From Palsa-189 sp963803735 (GTDB taxonomy: Bacteria > Acidobacteriota > Terriglobia > Acidiferrales > UBA7541): DNA of 64,000 nt. The translations under genes were made by a program, and so were the position numbers. How positions within the stretch are numbered: the stretch's first letter is position 1; each line of letters starts with the position of its first letter. The notes below the pieces were generated by a model, which was given only the letters and a program-made list of their open reading frames with translations, was not told where the DNA came from and searched no databases. The stretch spans positions 186,001 to 250,000 of the forward strand of contig CAWDNV010000001.1 of the NCBI GenBank assembly GCA_963803735.1, given 5' to 3'. Of the stretch, positions 35,600 through 44,236 are shown in pieces.

Positions 35600-35617
35600 G
35601 CTGCCCTGAAGGGCAGC
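35600..35617. repeat. short REP-like hairpin with GCTACAAAA tail
   Basis: GCTGCCC (35600-35606) pairs with GGGCAGC (35611-35617), loop TGAA, followed by GCTACAAAAA. It has the same design as the hairpins at 31816 and 38333. Confidence 0.6.
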
Positions 35618-35757
35618 GCTACAAAAACCAAAGGCGACAAGCAGATCCCTTGGGCGCGTCCCGGAAATCGCGAAAAGCCTCAGGTCTCCCGCCGACCAAA
35701 AACCTCGACGGTACGACCTGAGCTACAAACCTTGCGGCGGACAATATAAGGTGGGTT

Positions 35758-35763
35758 TATAAT
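35758..35763 (+). promoter_or_regulatory. TATAAT -10 element before the leu leader
   Basis: A consensus TATAAT is present, with a poor -35 (TTGCGG at 35732, spacing 20). It would start transcription near 35770, about 210 nt before leuA. Confidence 0.4.
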
Positions 35764-35781
35764 TGGGGCAAGAAGTATAAA

Positions 35782-35844
35782 TTGGACTATTTGACGCTGT
35801 CGTCGCAGACTCTGTTAACCGCGAAAAGCGCATCCTGTTGGTAG
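35782..35844 (+). CDS. leucine-rich leader peptide candidate upstream of leuA
   Basis: From TTG 35782 a 20-residue frame runs to TAG 35842-35844. Leu codons occur at residues 4, 6, 11 and 12 (TTG, CTG, CTG, TTA), with the CTG-TTA pair directly in front of a 10-bp inverted repeat. The position just before leuAB suggests a leucine-sensing leader. The TTG start and weak AAGAAG ribosome site make this tentative. Confidence 0.35.
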   Translation: MDYLTLSSQTLLTAKSASCW

Positions 35845-35946
35845 CCTTTTCGCGGGAGGCTAACGGCGCGACGGCTTGATGGACTTTGTTAGCGCGCGAA
35901 AGCGACTTTTTAACGGCGCGACGGCTTGATATCCAAGCCTCGCGCC
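35819..35946 (+). promoter_or_regulatory. competing hairpins and 20-bp direct repeat in the leuA leader
   Basis: CCGCGAAAAG (35819-35828) pairs perfectly with CTTTTCGCGG (35846-35855). CGCGAAAG at 35895-35902 could pair with the same right arm, and TTTTT follows at 35907. TAACGGCGCGACGGCTTGAT occurs at 35861-35880 and again at 35911-35930. Each copy can pair with CAAGCCTCGCGCC (35934-35946), making alternative structures 34 nt before leuA. Confidence 0.5.
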
Positions 35947-35979
35947 TGGAAGCCGTAAGTATACGGCGGAGGAAAAGCG

Positions 35980-37158
35980 ATGGAGATGGTGCGAATCTTC
36001 GATACGACGCTGAGGGATGGCGAGCAGGCCCCTGGCTTTTCCATGAACACGGCGGAAAAGGTGCGGCTGGCGCGGCGGTTGGAAGCGCTGGGCGTGGATG
36101 TGATCGAAGCCGGCTTTCCTATCGCGTCGCAAGGAGATTTCGAGGCAGTGCGGGAAGTGGCGCGGGACGTAAAGCAGAGTACTGTGGCGGGACTGGCGCG
36201 GACACGCCGGGAAGATATCGACGCGGTGCTGGCCGCCGTGGATGGCGCGGCACGGCCGCGAGTACATACGTTTCTGGCAACTTCCGATCTGCACCTGAAG
36301 CACAAATTACGAATTTCGCGGGCAGAGGCGCTCGAGTCCATCGGAGCGATGGTGGAATATGCGAAGTCGCGCTGCCCGGAAGTGGAATTTTCGGCCGAGG
36401 ATGCCAGCCGCAGCGATCGCGAATTTCTGGGGCAGGCGTTTACGGTTGCCGCCGATGCCGGCGCGACGATCCTGAATGCTCCGGACACGGTGGGCTACGC
36501 GACCCCGGAAGAGTACGGCGGGATGTTCCGTGAGCTGCGCGCAAAGGTGGGTGACCGGCTGGGCGTGATCTGGAGCGCGCATTGCCATAACGATTTGGGG
36601 CTCGCTGTGGCGAATTCGCTGGCGGCGGTGGAGGCGGGTGCGCGTCAGGTGGAGTGCACCATCAATGGAATCGGCGAGCGCGCCGGAAACGCGGCGATGG
36701 AAGAGATTGCTGTTGCGCTCGCGGTGCGGCCAGATCGCTACAAGACGGGCACGCGGCTGCGGTTGCAGGAGCTCTATGCGACGAGCCGGCTGCTTTCGGA
36801 GATTACCGGAGTTTCTGTGCCGCCGAATAAGGCTGTGGTGGGCGCGAATGCCTTCGCACACGAGGCCGGGATTCATCAGGATGGAATCCTGAAGAATCCG
36901 CTGACGTATCAAGTGATTTCGCCGGAGGCGGTAGGCGTTCCGGCGCACAAGCTGGTGCTGGGCAAGCATTCCGGCCGCAACGCGCTGCGCGCGCGGCTGG
37001 CCGAACTGGGCGTGATCATTACCGAAGACGAGCTTCGCGAATGCTATCGCCAGGTGATGGCGCTGGCGGACGCGAAGAAAGAGATCACGGACGAGGACAT
37101 CAAGCGCGTTGCGGGGCGCTTAGCGGCTGACGCAAGTGTCTCGGACGTGGCGGTATGA
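35980..37158 (+). CDS. leuA: 2-isopropylmalate synthase lacking the regulatory domain
   Basis: The enzyme condenses 2-oxoisovalerate with acetyl-CoA, the first step of leucine synthesis. The 392 residues show FDTTLRDGEQAPGFSM, EAGFPIASQGDF, the metal motif SAHCHNDLGLAVAN, NGIGERAGN and ANAFAHEAGIHQDG. The protein ends after LGKHSGRNALRARL and a short helical part, so the roughly 100-residue LeuA dimer domain that binds leucine is absent. Homocitrate or citramalate synthase activity is possible for short forms, but leuB follows with ATGA overlap, favouring leucine synthesis. GGAGG at 35966 precedes the ATG. Confidence 0.88.
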   Translation: MEMVRIFDTTLRDGEQAPGFSMNTAEKVRLARRLEALGVDVIEAGFPIASQGDFEAVREVARDVKQSTVAGLARTRREDIDAVLAAVDGAARPRVHTFLATSDLHLKHKLRISRAEALESIGAMVEYAKSRCPEVEFSAEDASRSDREFLGQAFTVAADAGATILNAPDTVGYATPEEYGGMFRELRAKVGDRLGVIWSAHCHNDLGLAVANSLAAVEAGARQVECTINGIGERAGNAAMEEIAVALAVRPDRYKTGTRLRLQELYATSRLLSEITGVSVPPNKAVVGANAFAHEAGIHQDGILKNPLTYQVISPEAVGVPAHKLVLGKHSGRNALRARLAELGVIITEDELRECYRQVMALADAKKEITDEDIKRVAGRLAADASVSDVAV

Positions 37159-38273
37159 GCCAGCCGAGCTGGAACATCGCCGTTCTTCCAGGCGATGGGA
37201 TCGGCCCGGAGGTTATCCGCGCTGCGACTTCGATCCTGCAGGATTGCGCCGGCGAATTCGGCTTCCACGTAAATCTGGTTGAGTTTCCGTTTGGCGGCAA
37301 CGCCATCGACAAGAGCGGCAAGCCGTTGCCCCAGGAGACGCTCGACGGCTGCCTGAAGGCAGACGCCGTGCTGCTGGGTGCTGTCGGCGGGCCGAAGTGG
37401 GATTCGCAGCCGCTGGACCGCAGGCCGGAGGCGGGGCTGCTTGGTTTGCGGCAGGCTCTGGGCGTCTACGCGAATGTGCGGCCGATCCAGTTGCGCAAGC
37501 CGCTGCGGGCGCTGTGCCCGCTGCGGCTGAATCCCGACACGAAGATCGATATCGAGATCATTCGCGAACTCGTCGGCGACATTTATTTCGGGCTGCATAA
37601 GACCGAGGGTGAGGGCGCGAACGAACGCGCCTCGGACCTGGCGAGCTACAGCGTGCCGGAGATCGAGCGCATCACGCGATTTGCGTTCACGCGCGCGCGG
37701 ATCCGGGCGCGGCGGCTGACTTCGGTCGATAAGGCCAATGTGCTGGCGACTTCGCGGCTGTGGCGCAAGACGGTGACGCGGATGGCGGCGGAAGCGACCG
37801 ATATTACGGTCGATCATTTGTACGTGGACAATGCGTCCATGCAGATTATTTTGCAGCCAGGGCAATTCGACGTGGTGCTCACGTCGAATCTTTTTGGCGA
37901 CATCCTTAGCGACGAAGCCGCGGCGCTGGCGGGATCGATCGGCATGATCCCGTCGTGGAGCGCGGGCGACGGCCCGCCGCTTCTCGAACCGATTCACGGC
38001 ACGGCGCCGCAGCTGGTGGGGAAGGATATGGCGAATCCTTCCGGCGCAATTCTCTGCGTGAGCTTATTGCTGCGCGAGCGGTTCCAGATGCCGGAAGCTG
38101 CGGACGCGATCGAGCGCAGCGTGGACGCGGTGCTGGCCGACGGATTGCGCACGGCGGACATCGCCGAGCGCGGTTCGCGGACCATCGGCGGCTCGCAATT
38201 CGCGGCGGAAGTGCAAACGCGAATGCGGCAAGCAATCCGGCAGCGCCGGCCCGAGCGGGCGCAGCCGGCGTAG
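37155..38273 (+). CDS. leuB: 3-isopropylmalate dehydrogenase
   Basis: This NAD-dependent enzyme oxidises and decarboxylates 3-isopropylmalate. The 372 residues contain LPGDGIGPEV, LLGAVGGPKWD, the arginine cluster RPIQLRKPLRALCPLR, DKANVLATSRLWRKTV, VDNASMQIILQPGQFDVVLTSNLFGDILSDEAA and HGTAPQL. The ATG overlaps the leuA stop. No leuC or leuD is adjacent. Confidence 0.95.
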   Translation: MSQPSWNIAVLPGDGIGPEVIRAATSILQDCAGEFGFHVNLVEFPFGGNAIDKSGKPLPQETLDGCLKADAVLLGAVGGPKWDSQPLDRRPEAGLLGLRQALGVYANVRPIQLRKPLRALCPLRLNPDTKIDIEIIRELVGDIYFGLHKTEGEGANERASDLASYSVPEIERITRFAFTRARIRARRLTSVDKANVLATSRLWRKTVTRMAAEATDITVDHLYVDNASMQIILQPGQFDVVLTSNLFGDILSDEAAALAGSIGMIPSWSAGDGPPLLEPIHGTAPQLVGKDMANPSGAILCVSLLLRERFQMPEAADAIERSVDAVLADGLRTADIAERGSRTIGGSQFAAEVQTRMRQAIRQRRPERAQPA

Positions 38274-38332
38274 ACAGAGCGATTTGTCGGAATGTCTGGG
38301 GCGATCAGGTAGCGCACGAACGACAGAAAGGC

Positions 38333-38415
38333 CCCAGCCTTTGCTGAGAAGCGCAAAGGCTGGGCTACAAAAAGAAAAACCTCCCCGCTGTGAATGTCAG
38401 AGCTAAAGCTCTGAC
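38333..38415. repeat. two REP-like palindromes
   Basis: CCCAGCCTTTGC (38333-38344) pairs perfectly with GCAAAGGCTGGG (38353-38364), followed by CTACAAAAAG. GTCAGAGCT (38396-38404) pairs with AGCTCTGAC (38407-38415) around a GCTAAAGC core like that of the 31591 and 35498 repeats. They lie between the converging leuB and murJ and may end both transcripts. Confidence 0.65.
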
Positions 38416-38441
38416 CACCCTAGATCGCGATTATCGAGCAT

Positions 38442-40031
38442 TTACGCGGGGGTTTTGGAGCGGCGCCAGGGGGCCAGCAGCCAGAGCCGGGCTAACTGCT
38501 CATCGAGTTCGCGAATTCCAAGCAGCTTGCCGACAAGCACCAGAAGCAGAATTCCCGCCGTAGTGACCACGACAAGCATCGACAGCGCGCCCGGTAAAGT
38601 ATGCCAGGCCAAATGCGGCTCGAGAGCTTGACGCAGCTTGTAACAGACAGCGCCTACCAGGGCCGAGGCGGCGCAAACCTTGAGGAAAAACACGACGAGG
38701 GCGCCTTCTTCGCGGTTGTGTGTGCGGCGGGAGAGAAGAAAGAAAATAATGACGGTGTAAGCCGTGATTCCGATCGTGCTGGCCATCGCCAATCCAAGAT
38801 GCTGGGCGCGGCGCACGAGCAGCCAGTAAACCGGCAAGTTGGCGAAGGTCAGCACAGTGCCGACGACGGCGGGAATCCAGGTGTTGCGCGTGGCGTAAAA
38901 GCCGCGCGCGAGAATGTACTGCGCACCCCAGCCAAATAACCCAAGCGTGAAGAAGACGAGCGTGGCGGCCGTCGCGTCGAGGTCGTGCGGACGCATGCGC
39001 GTGTGGGAAAAGACGAGATAAACCACGGGCGCGCTCTGAGCGATCATGAGCGCAGTGATGGGCACGAGGGTGGCGATCAGGCCTTTCATGGTGGAGTTCA
39101 GCAGGCGATTCAGTTCGTCGAATTTTCCTTCGGAGTAAAGCTGCGCAAGAAAAGGGAACGAGGCCACGCCGACGCCCTGGCCGACTACGCCGAGCGGTAC
39201 GCGCATAAGCGTTTTGGCATAGCTGAGCCACGTAATTGAGGCGGGCTGAAGGTAAGAGCCGAACCAGCGGATGATCCAGTCATCGGTGAAGGCCAGCGAC
39301 AGCGCGAGCATGATAGGCACGGAGAGGCGAACGAAAAGGCGAAAACCAGGATGCAGCAGGTCGAGATTGGGCTTGAAGCGAGCACCCGCGTCCATCGCAC
39401 CGTAGACTTGCAGCAGGAAATTGCCGATGACCGCGCCGGCAAGAACTCCCACGGCAAAGCCGGTCATGCCGATGCGAGAGGCCAGGAACACGCCGCCCAG
39501 GATGATCAATACGTTGTAAACGACGGGAGCTAGCGAAGGGATCACGAAACGCCGCTTGGCATATTGCACGGCGCTGAGGATGCTGCCCTGGTAGAAGCAG
39601 AATTGGGCCGGAAGCATCAGGCGCGTGAGAAAAATGACGCGCGCCTTTTCCTCTGGCGGGAATCCGGGAGCGATCAATTGAGCGAGTTGAGGCGCGAAGA
39701 CTTCGCCCGCCAGGACCAAGCCGACGAGGAGAAGGCCCATGAAGGTCATCACTGTGGAGAAAACGTGCCAGCCTTCGTCTTCACGGCCTTCGGCGGCGTA
39801 CTTGGTGAAGACCGGAATGAACGTAACGCTCAGGGACGCGCCGGCAACGAGATAATTCAGAAAATCAGGAAGCGTGAACGCAGCGTAATACGCGTCGGTC
39901 ATGGCGTTGGAGCCGACCTGGTGTGCCACGACCCATTCGCGGACGAATCCCAAGACACGGCTGAGCAAAATGCCCGCCATGACGATGGCCGTGGAGGTTA
40001 AAACGCGGCGATGGACGCTAGGCTGGCTCAC
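38442..40031 (-). CDS. murJ: lipid II flippase MurJ
   Basis: The 529-residue MOP-superfamily protein has about 14 membrane helices and MurJ marks: an N-terminal GILLSRVLGFVREWVVAHQVG, DAYYAAFTLPDFLNYLVAGASLSVTFIPVF, and PLGVVGQGVGVASFPFLAQL. It moves lipid II across the inner membrane for peptidoglycan synthesis. It is transcribed alone towards the leuB end. The start at 40031 is usual for the family. Confidence 0.94.
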   Translation of the reverse strand: MSQPSVHRRVLTSTAIVMAGILLSRVLGFVREWVVAHQVGSNAMTDAYYAAFTLPDFLNYLVAGASLSVTFIPVFTKYAAEGREDEGWHVFSTVMTFMGLLLVGLVLAGEVFAPQLAQLIAPGFPPEEKARVIFLTRLMLPAQFCFYQGSILSAVQYAKRRFVIPSLAPVVYNVLIILGGVFLASRIGMTGFAVGVLAGAVIGNFLLQVYGAMDAGARFKPNLDLLHPGFRLFVRLSVPIMLALSLAFTDDWIIRWFGSYLQPASITWLSYAKTLMRVPLGVVGQGVGVASFPFLAQLYSEGKFDELNRLLNSTMKGLIATLVPITALMIAQSAPVVYLVFSHTRMRPHDLDATAATLVFFTLGLFGWGAQYILARGFYATRNTWIPAVVGTVLTFANLPVYWLLVRRAQHLGLAMASTIGITAYTVIIFFLLSRRTHNREEGALVVFFLKVCAASALVGAVCYKLRQALEPHLAWHTLPGALSMLVVVTTAGILLLVLVGKLLGIRELDEQLARLWLLAPWRRSKTPA

Positions 40032-40131
40032 AAAATAATGGTAGAGGTTTTGCGAAGGTTCGACTAGTTAGTTCGCGTATGAACGATGCAGGGCTGTAGC
40101 CTCAAAGGCACGCAGGGCGTTTACGGCGGAT

Positions 40132-40401
40132 TCAAGCTGAGGTGGCGGCTTCCAATTCCGGCTCGTGAGACCACGTGGCGAGCAGTGTGATCTTTTGAGT
40201 GACCGGCGAGACGTGAATATAGAAAACCTGATCGTCCGACTCAATTTCGAAGAAGTCCGCTCGGCGCGCGTCTGGAGTCGCCGGAGCTCCCGATGCGATT
40301 GCTTCGCGCAGGCGCCGGAGAGTTTCCGGTGAGTGTCCTCGGGGGTCTTCTATTTTCGATTCCGCTGTCAGTTCCAATTCGAAGCGCATGAATTCTTTCA
40401 T
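40132..40401 (-). CDS. small hypothetical protein
   Basis: The 89-residue frame starts ATG 40401 (a second ATG lies at 40389) and has a plausible codon pattern: an acidic N-terminus, SPETLRRLREAIASG and FEIESDDQVFYIHVSPVTQKITLLATW, which reads as a small alpha-beta protein. No family is recognised. A TATATTG stretch upstream on the minus strand could be its -10. Confidence 0.55.
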   Translation of the reverse strand: MKEFMRFELELTAESKIEDPRGHSPETLRRLREAIASGAPATPDARRADFFEIESDDQVFYIHVSPVTQKITLLATWSHEPELEAATSA

Positions 40402-40619
40402 CCAGTAAAGGTTCTACAATATAGAACGCTCCAGAAGGCAAAAAGTTACAAGGCTCCTGCGAAGATGTTGCTTATTTGGTTAAGGGAGAGCATTACTGCC
40501 AGTCGCAGTGCAAAAAATGCCGAAAATATGGCAAATTTTGCGTTGCGGGTTATTTGAACTAGCACTTGCGGCAGCGGGTGGAACTTGAGATATTTCTGTG
40601 ACTACAACTGGACCAAACC

Positions 40620-40817
40620 TTGAAGAAAACCAAAAAGCGCACCGCATTAGGCAAGGACAGGCGTCGAAAGCATCGTCATTGGCAGGTGACCGTCTACTAC
40701 GCGGATGGACAGAGATTTGCGCGGGTCTATACGGACCGGGCCAAGGCCTCGAGCTTTGCCCGGCGGCAAAAGAGATCTCCGGTGGTGAAGTCAACGCGCG
40801 TGGTGCAGGTAGGCTGA
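40620..40817 (+). CDS. small basic hypothetical protein
   Basis: A TTG start gives 65 residues, very rich in Lys/Arg at the start (KKTKKRTALGKDRRRKHRHW), then VTVYYADGQRFARVYTDRAKASSFARRQKRSPVV. The second half looks like a structured beta-alpha unit, and similar small proteins are remembered from Acidobacteria. Function is unknown; its charge suggests nucleic-acid or ribosome contact. The start codon is uncertain. Confidence 0.5.
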   Translation: MKKTKKRTALGKDRRRKHRHWQVTVYYADGQRFARVYTDRAKASSFARRQKRSPVVKSTRVVQVG

Positions 40818-40862
40818 TTTCGTTTTGATGCGACAGACCGCTGACGATTTAGCCGCGCCGCC

Positions 40863-40891
40863 TTGTGGCATTTGGGACAGCGTGTTAAATT
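40863..40891 (+). promoter_or_regulatory. promoter of tRNA-Gly
   Basis: TTGTGG (40863-40868) and TAAATT (40886-40891) are 17 bp apart and end 12 bp before the mature tRNA. Confidence 0.5.
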
Positions 40892-40903
40892 TTTCATCCA
40901 AAC

Positions 40904-40977
40904 GCGGCCGTAGTATAGGGGTAGTACGGCAGCTTGCCAAGCTGCAGGCGGGGGTTCGAGTCCCCTCGGCCGCTCCA
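40904..40977 (+). tRNA. tRNA-Gly (anticodon GCC)
   Basis: The acceptor stem GCGGCCG/CGGCCGC, D-arm, anticodon stem CAGCT-TGCCA-AGCTG with GCC, T-arm GGGGTTCGAGTCCCC, discriminator T and an encoded CCA are all visible. The anticodon reads GGC/GGU glycine codons. Confidence 0.97.
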
Positions 40978-41035
40978 GTCTTCTTCCTAATTCCTTGTTA
41001 GGCTTGGCCCTTTAAGTTCCCACTTGTCCTCACGC

Positions 41036-41623
41036 ATGGAGACGATTCGCATCGCTGTCGGCAGCAAGCGCTCGCCGAAGCTTGAGGCTGTGCGCGAGGC
41101 GCTCGTGGCTTTAGGCCCTTTGCTGCGTCCGAAATCGAACTTCGAGGTGACGGGATTCGAAGTAGAGACCGGCGTGAGCCACACTCCTCGCAGTTGCGCG
41201 GAGTTGATGGCTGGAGCGCGCGGCCGCTGCGAAGCTTTGAGGAGCGTTGACGAGCATATAGCGGCGTATTTCGTTGGGCTGGAAGGCGGACTGGACGTGA
41301 TCTCAGAGGATGGGAACGAGACAGGGCGGCGCCTGGTTTTTCTCGAAAGCTGGGCATACGTTTCCGACGCCAGTGGACGAGGCTTTTACGGACGCTCGGG
41401 CGCGATTCTGCTGCCGGAGGCGCTCGCCATTGAAGTATTGGATCGAGGCACTGAGCTTTCCCACGCGATCGAGGCCTATACGGGAATACAGGGCGTGCGC
41501 GATTCGCAGGGCGCGTGGGGCATTTTGACGAAGAATCTGATCGATCGGCAGGAGTCATTCCGCATTGCCGTGATCAGCGCGTTTGCTCCCCTCTTCAACG
41601 CCGCGCTTTATCAGAGGCCGTAG
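41036..41623 (+). CDS. inosine/xanthosine triphosphatase (YjjX/DUF84 family)
   Basis: The 195 residues start at ATG 41036 with IRIAVGSKRSPKLEAVREAL, followed by GVSHTPRSCAELMAGARGRCEAL, FVGLEGGLDV and GRSGAILLP, the layout of the YjjX non-canonical NTPase family. It would hydrolyse ITP/XTP to prevent base misincorporation. The C-terminal GVRDSQGAWGILTKNLIDRQESFRIAVISAFAPLFN is also typical. It follows tRNA-Gly. Confidence 0.88.
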   Translation: METIRIAVGSKRSPKLEAVREALVALGPLLRPKSNFEVTGFEVETGVSHTPRSCAELMAGARGRCEALRSVDEHIAAYFVGLEGGLDVISEDGNETGRRLVFLESWAYVSDASGRGFYGRSGAILLPEALAIEVLDRGTELSHAIEAYTGIQGVRDSQGAWGILTKNLIDRQESFRIAVISAFAPLFNAALYQRP

Positions 41624-41750
41624 CTTCGGAGGACGTCGAGGAGCTAGCCAGTTTCCGAGACCTGGACGTATTCGCCGAGGCATTGTAATTGTCGAAACCT
41701 AAGCGATTTTCAATGAACCGCGCTTCCTCTGTCACTGCTATCACGGTGCT

Positions 41751-42890
41751 ATGCTTTTTCGCCGAATGCCCACTTGGCCGTTTGGCAGGTCAGTGCTCCA
41801 TCATGCGGGCCGGTTGACTGCCCGCTACGCGCGAGATCAACTCTCCCTCTCCTCTGTTTCCCTTATCGGCGGCTTTGTCTTTGACGCTGTCACACTGAAG
41901 CGCATTGACATGTTCTGGGAAAATTTCTGGGTCGTGGTTCATCTTGTGGTCGTCGCGCTCTGCATTCTTTGGATCGGTCGTGAGCAGAATTTCGCTCCCG
42001 CACGAGAAGCTTGGGCCGCGAAGATCCACACCTGGCTCATCAATATCCTGCAATTTTTCTTCGGCGGCCTGTTGAGCACTTTCATGGTTTTTTACTTCCG
42101 TAGTGGCACCTTTTGGGTAAGCTGGCCTTTTTATCTTCTGCTTACGACAGCTTTCATCGCCAACGAAAAGCTCAAAAGCCAATACGCGCGGCGTGAGTTT
42201 CAGCTCAGCCTCTTTTTTCTTTCGCTGTTTTGTTTCATGATTTTCATCTTGCCCGTGCTGCTCCGCGCAATGGGACGCCTGGTCTTTCTGCTCAGCGGAG
42301 CCTTGAGTCTGGTGTTGTGGTGGCTTTTCGTCCGCTTCCTGCGAACGCGCGCAAAGCAGAGCTTCTCTCCTCACCCTGAGACGGTAGTCGCGTCTAGTGC
42401 CGCCATCTTCATCATCATTAATGTTCTTTATTTCATGAATGTAATTCCTCCGCTTCCTCTCTCGCTCCAGGACGCCAGCGTGCACTATTCCGTCACGCGA
42501 ACTGAGGACGGAGCCTACCTGATGCAATCCGAAAGGCAAGGTTGGCTGGGTTTCTTCCGGCTTGTCCCTCGATTTCATCTAGCCCCCGGGGTTCCGATCT
42601 ACTTCTACAGTGCTGTCTTCTCTCCCACATCTCTGAATACAGAGATCATTCATGAATGGCAGACGTACGACAGCAGGCGCGGTTGGATCACTGCCGACCG
42701 CATCGAGCTTTCGGTTCGCGGCGGGCGCGATGGCGGTTATCGGACCTATTCGGTGAAAACTGGCATCAAACCCGGCGCGTGGCGCGTTAACGTAGAAACT
42801 CCCACCGGAGCCATTCTGGGCCGCTACCGCTTCAATGTTTTGTCCCAATCCGGCGCGCCGCCCAGACTCGAAACCGAACTCAAGGACTGA
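41751..42890 (+). CDS. DUF2914 domain membrane protein
   Basis: The 379-residue protein has about seven membrane helices (residues 30-240) and a C-terminal soluble DUF2914 domain (about 265-370) with VPIYFYSAVFSPTSLNTEIIHEW and GAWRVNVETPTGAILGRYRFNV. That domain is beta-rich and probably periplasmic. Function is unknown. Gene context gives no clue: an ITPase before, nagZ converging after. Confidence 0.85.
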   Translation: MLFRRMPTWPFGRSVLHHAGRLTARYARDQLSLSSVSLIGGFVFDAVTLKRIDMFWENFWVVVHLVVVALCILWIGREQNFAPAREAWAAKIHTWLINILQFFFGGLLSTFMVFYFRSGTFWVSWPFYLLLTTAFIANEKLKSQYARREFQLSLFFLSLFCFMIFILPVLLRAMGRLVFLLSGALSLVLWWLFVRFLRTRAKQSFSPHPETVVASSAAIFIIINVLYFMNVIPPLPLSLQDASVHYSVTRTEDGAYLMQSERQGWLGFFRLVPRFHLAPGVPIYFYSAVFSPTSLNTEIIHEWQTYDSRRGWITADRIELSVRGGRDGGYRTYSVKTGIKPGAWRVNVETPTGAILGRYRFNVLSQSGAPPRLETELKD

Positions 42891-42927
42891 ACACACTAAT
42901 AGCCGCAGGTCACTTCTTTTTCGTTTC

Positions 42928-44031
42928 CTAGGCGTTCACTTCATTGATCCGGGCGCGGATTTCGGCGGCGAGAGCGCGGTGCTCGCGGCAGCCAATTACG
43001 TCGAGAGGGGGAGGCTCGACCTTTTCGATTTCGCACAGGCGGAGACGAAGCCCTTCGACGCGGGCGCGGCTTTGCGCTGTCAGACGGTCGTCGATTTTGG
43101 CCTGGTGTTCGATGCCAGAAAGCGCCTCGGCGACGGCTTCCAGCGCCGGGGCGACGATGGCCCAGTCGTGACAAAGCATTGCGATGTCGGTGCCGGCCTG
43201 CAGGATTTTGACGACGCTTTCGCCGATTTTGTAATGCCGGGCGATTGCGCCCATGCCGAGATCGTCCGCCAGAATGATTCCATCAAAAGCTAATTGTTTT
43301 CGCAGAATCGATTGCAGCAACTCGCACGATAACGAGGCAGGAGAAGCTGAATCGATGCGAGGAATGAAAATGTGCGCGGTCATGATTGTTTGCACGCCTG
43401 CTTTGATAGCAGAGGAAAAGGGAACAAGTTCCTGAGCCATCAGCCGCTCGCGCGTGCCGTCGAAGCGCGGCAGGTCAAGATGGGGGTCGACTGCGGCATC
43501 GCCGTGCCCGGGAAAATGCTTGGCGCATGCGAACACTCCCTCGGCCTGCAAGCCCCGCAGAAACGCACAGCCCATTTGCGCTACGTGATGAGGCTCGCTG
43601 CCGAAACTGCGGCCCGAAGTGACGGGACTATTCGGATTCGTTGCGAGATCGAGCATGGGAGCAAAGTTCAGGTTCACACCGGCGGCGCGCAGTTCACGAG
43701 CCATGGCGCGCGCGAGGTTTTCGACGAGGCCGGCATCGGCCAAGCGGCCGAGTTCAGCCGGGGAGGGCCAGGGAGTGAAGGGCTCGCCGAGAGAGAATTT
43801 CGTGCCACCTTCCTGATCGATGCCGATCAGGACCGGACGTGCGGCAGCCTGCCGAATCGCACGCGTCAAGCGGCTGAGCTCAGCAACGTCGCGGAAGTTG
43901 CGTGGATAGATGGCGACGCCGGCCAAGCCGCCTGCTAACAGCTGTGTCAGTTCTTCGGAAAGCTCGCGGCCAGGAAAGCCGAGCATAAATCGCTCGAGCA
44001 CCTCTTGCGATTTTGGCCGCGTCGATGGCAA
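42928..44031 (-). CDS. nagZ: beta-N-acetylhexosaminidase (glycoside hydrolase family 3)
   Basis: The 367-residue single-domain GH3 enzyme has the NagZ active-site segment CAKHFPGHGDAAVDPHLDLP, in which the mobile His acts as acid/base with Asp, and the nucleophile Asp in GIILADDLGMGA. GIDQEGG and GRSFGSEPHHV complete the sugar site. It removes GlcNAc from peptidoglycan fragments during cell-wall recycling, usually in the cytoplasm; no signal peptide is present. It is divergent from the GHMP kinase. Confidence 0.92.
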   Translation of the reverse strand: MPSTRPKSQEVLERFMLGFPGRELSEELTQLLAGGLAGVAIYPRNFRDVAELSRLTRAIRQAAARPVLIGIDQEGGTKFSLGEPFTPWPSPAELGRLADAGLVENLARAMARELRAAGVNLNFAPMLDLATNPNSPVTSGRSFGSEPHHVAQMGCAFLRGLQAEGVFACAKHFPGHGDAAVDPHLDLPRFDGTRERLMAQELVPFSSAIKAGVQTIMTAHIFIPRIDSASPASLSCELLQSILRKQLAFDGIILADDLGMGAIARHYKIGESVVKILQAGTDIAMLCHDWAIVAPALEAVAEALSGIEHQAKIDDRLTAQSRARVEGLRLRLCEIEKVEPPPLDVIGCREHRALAAEIRARINEVNA

Positions 44032-44236
44032 TTGTTCGATTCCCGTGTCCCCGCCGATGCTATGATCCGCGATTCGCGACCGAAACGCTCGCGTGATCTG
44101 GATCAGGTTTTACATTTTGCGAAACGTTTTCGAGAGCCGAGGAAAGCAAGTCCTTCGCACAGTTATGATTCAGCCCGCAAAAGCAGATTGCGCCGATGGC
44201 CCGCGTCGGGGCCGTGAAGAGAACAGGTGAGCAAAA

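Noticed and set aside
44005..44217. A 70-codon plus frame between nagZ and the GHMP kinase.
   Set aside because: It partly overlaps nagZ antisense and is an Arg/Pro/Ser-rich frame without recognisable structure.
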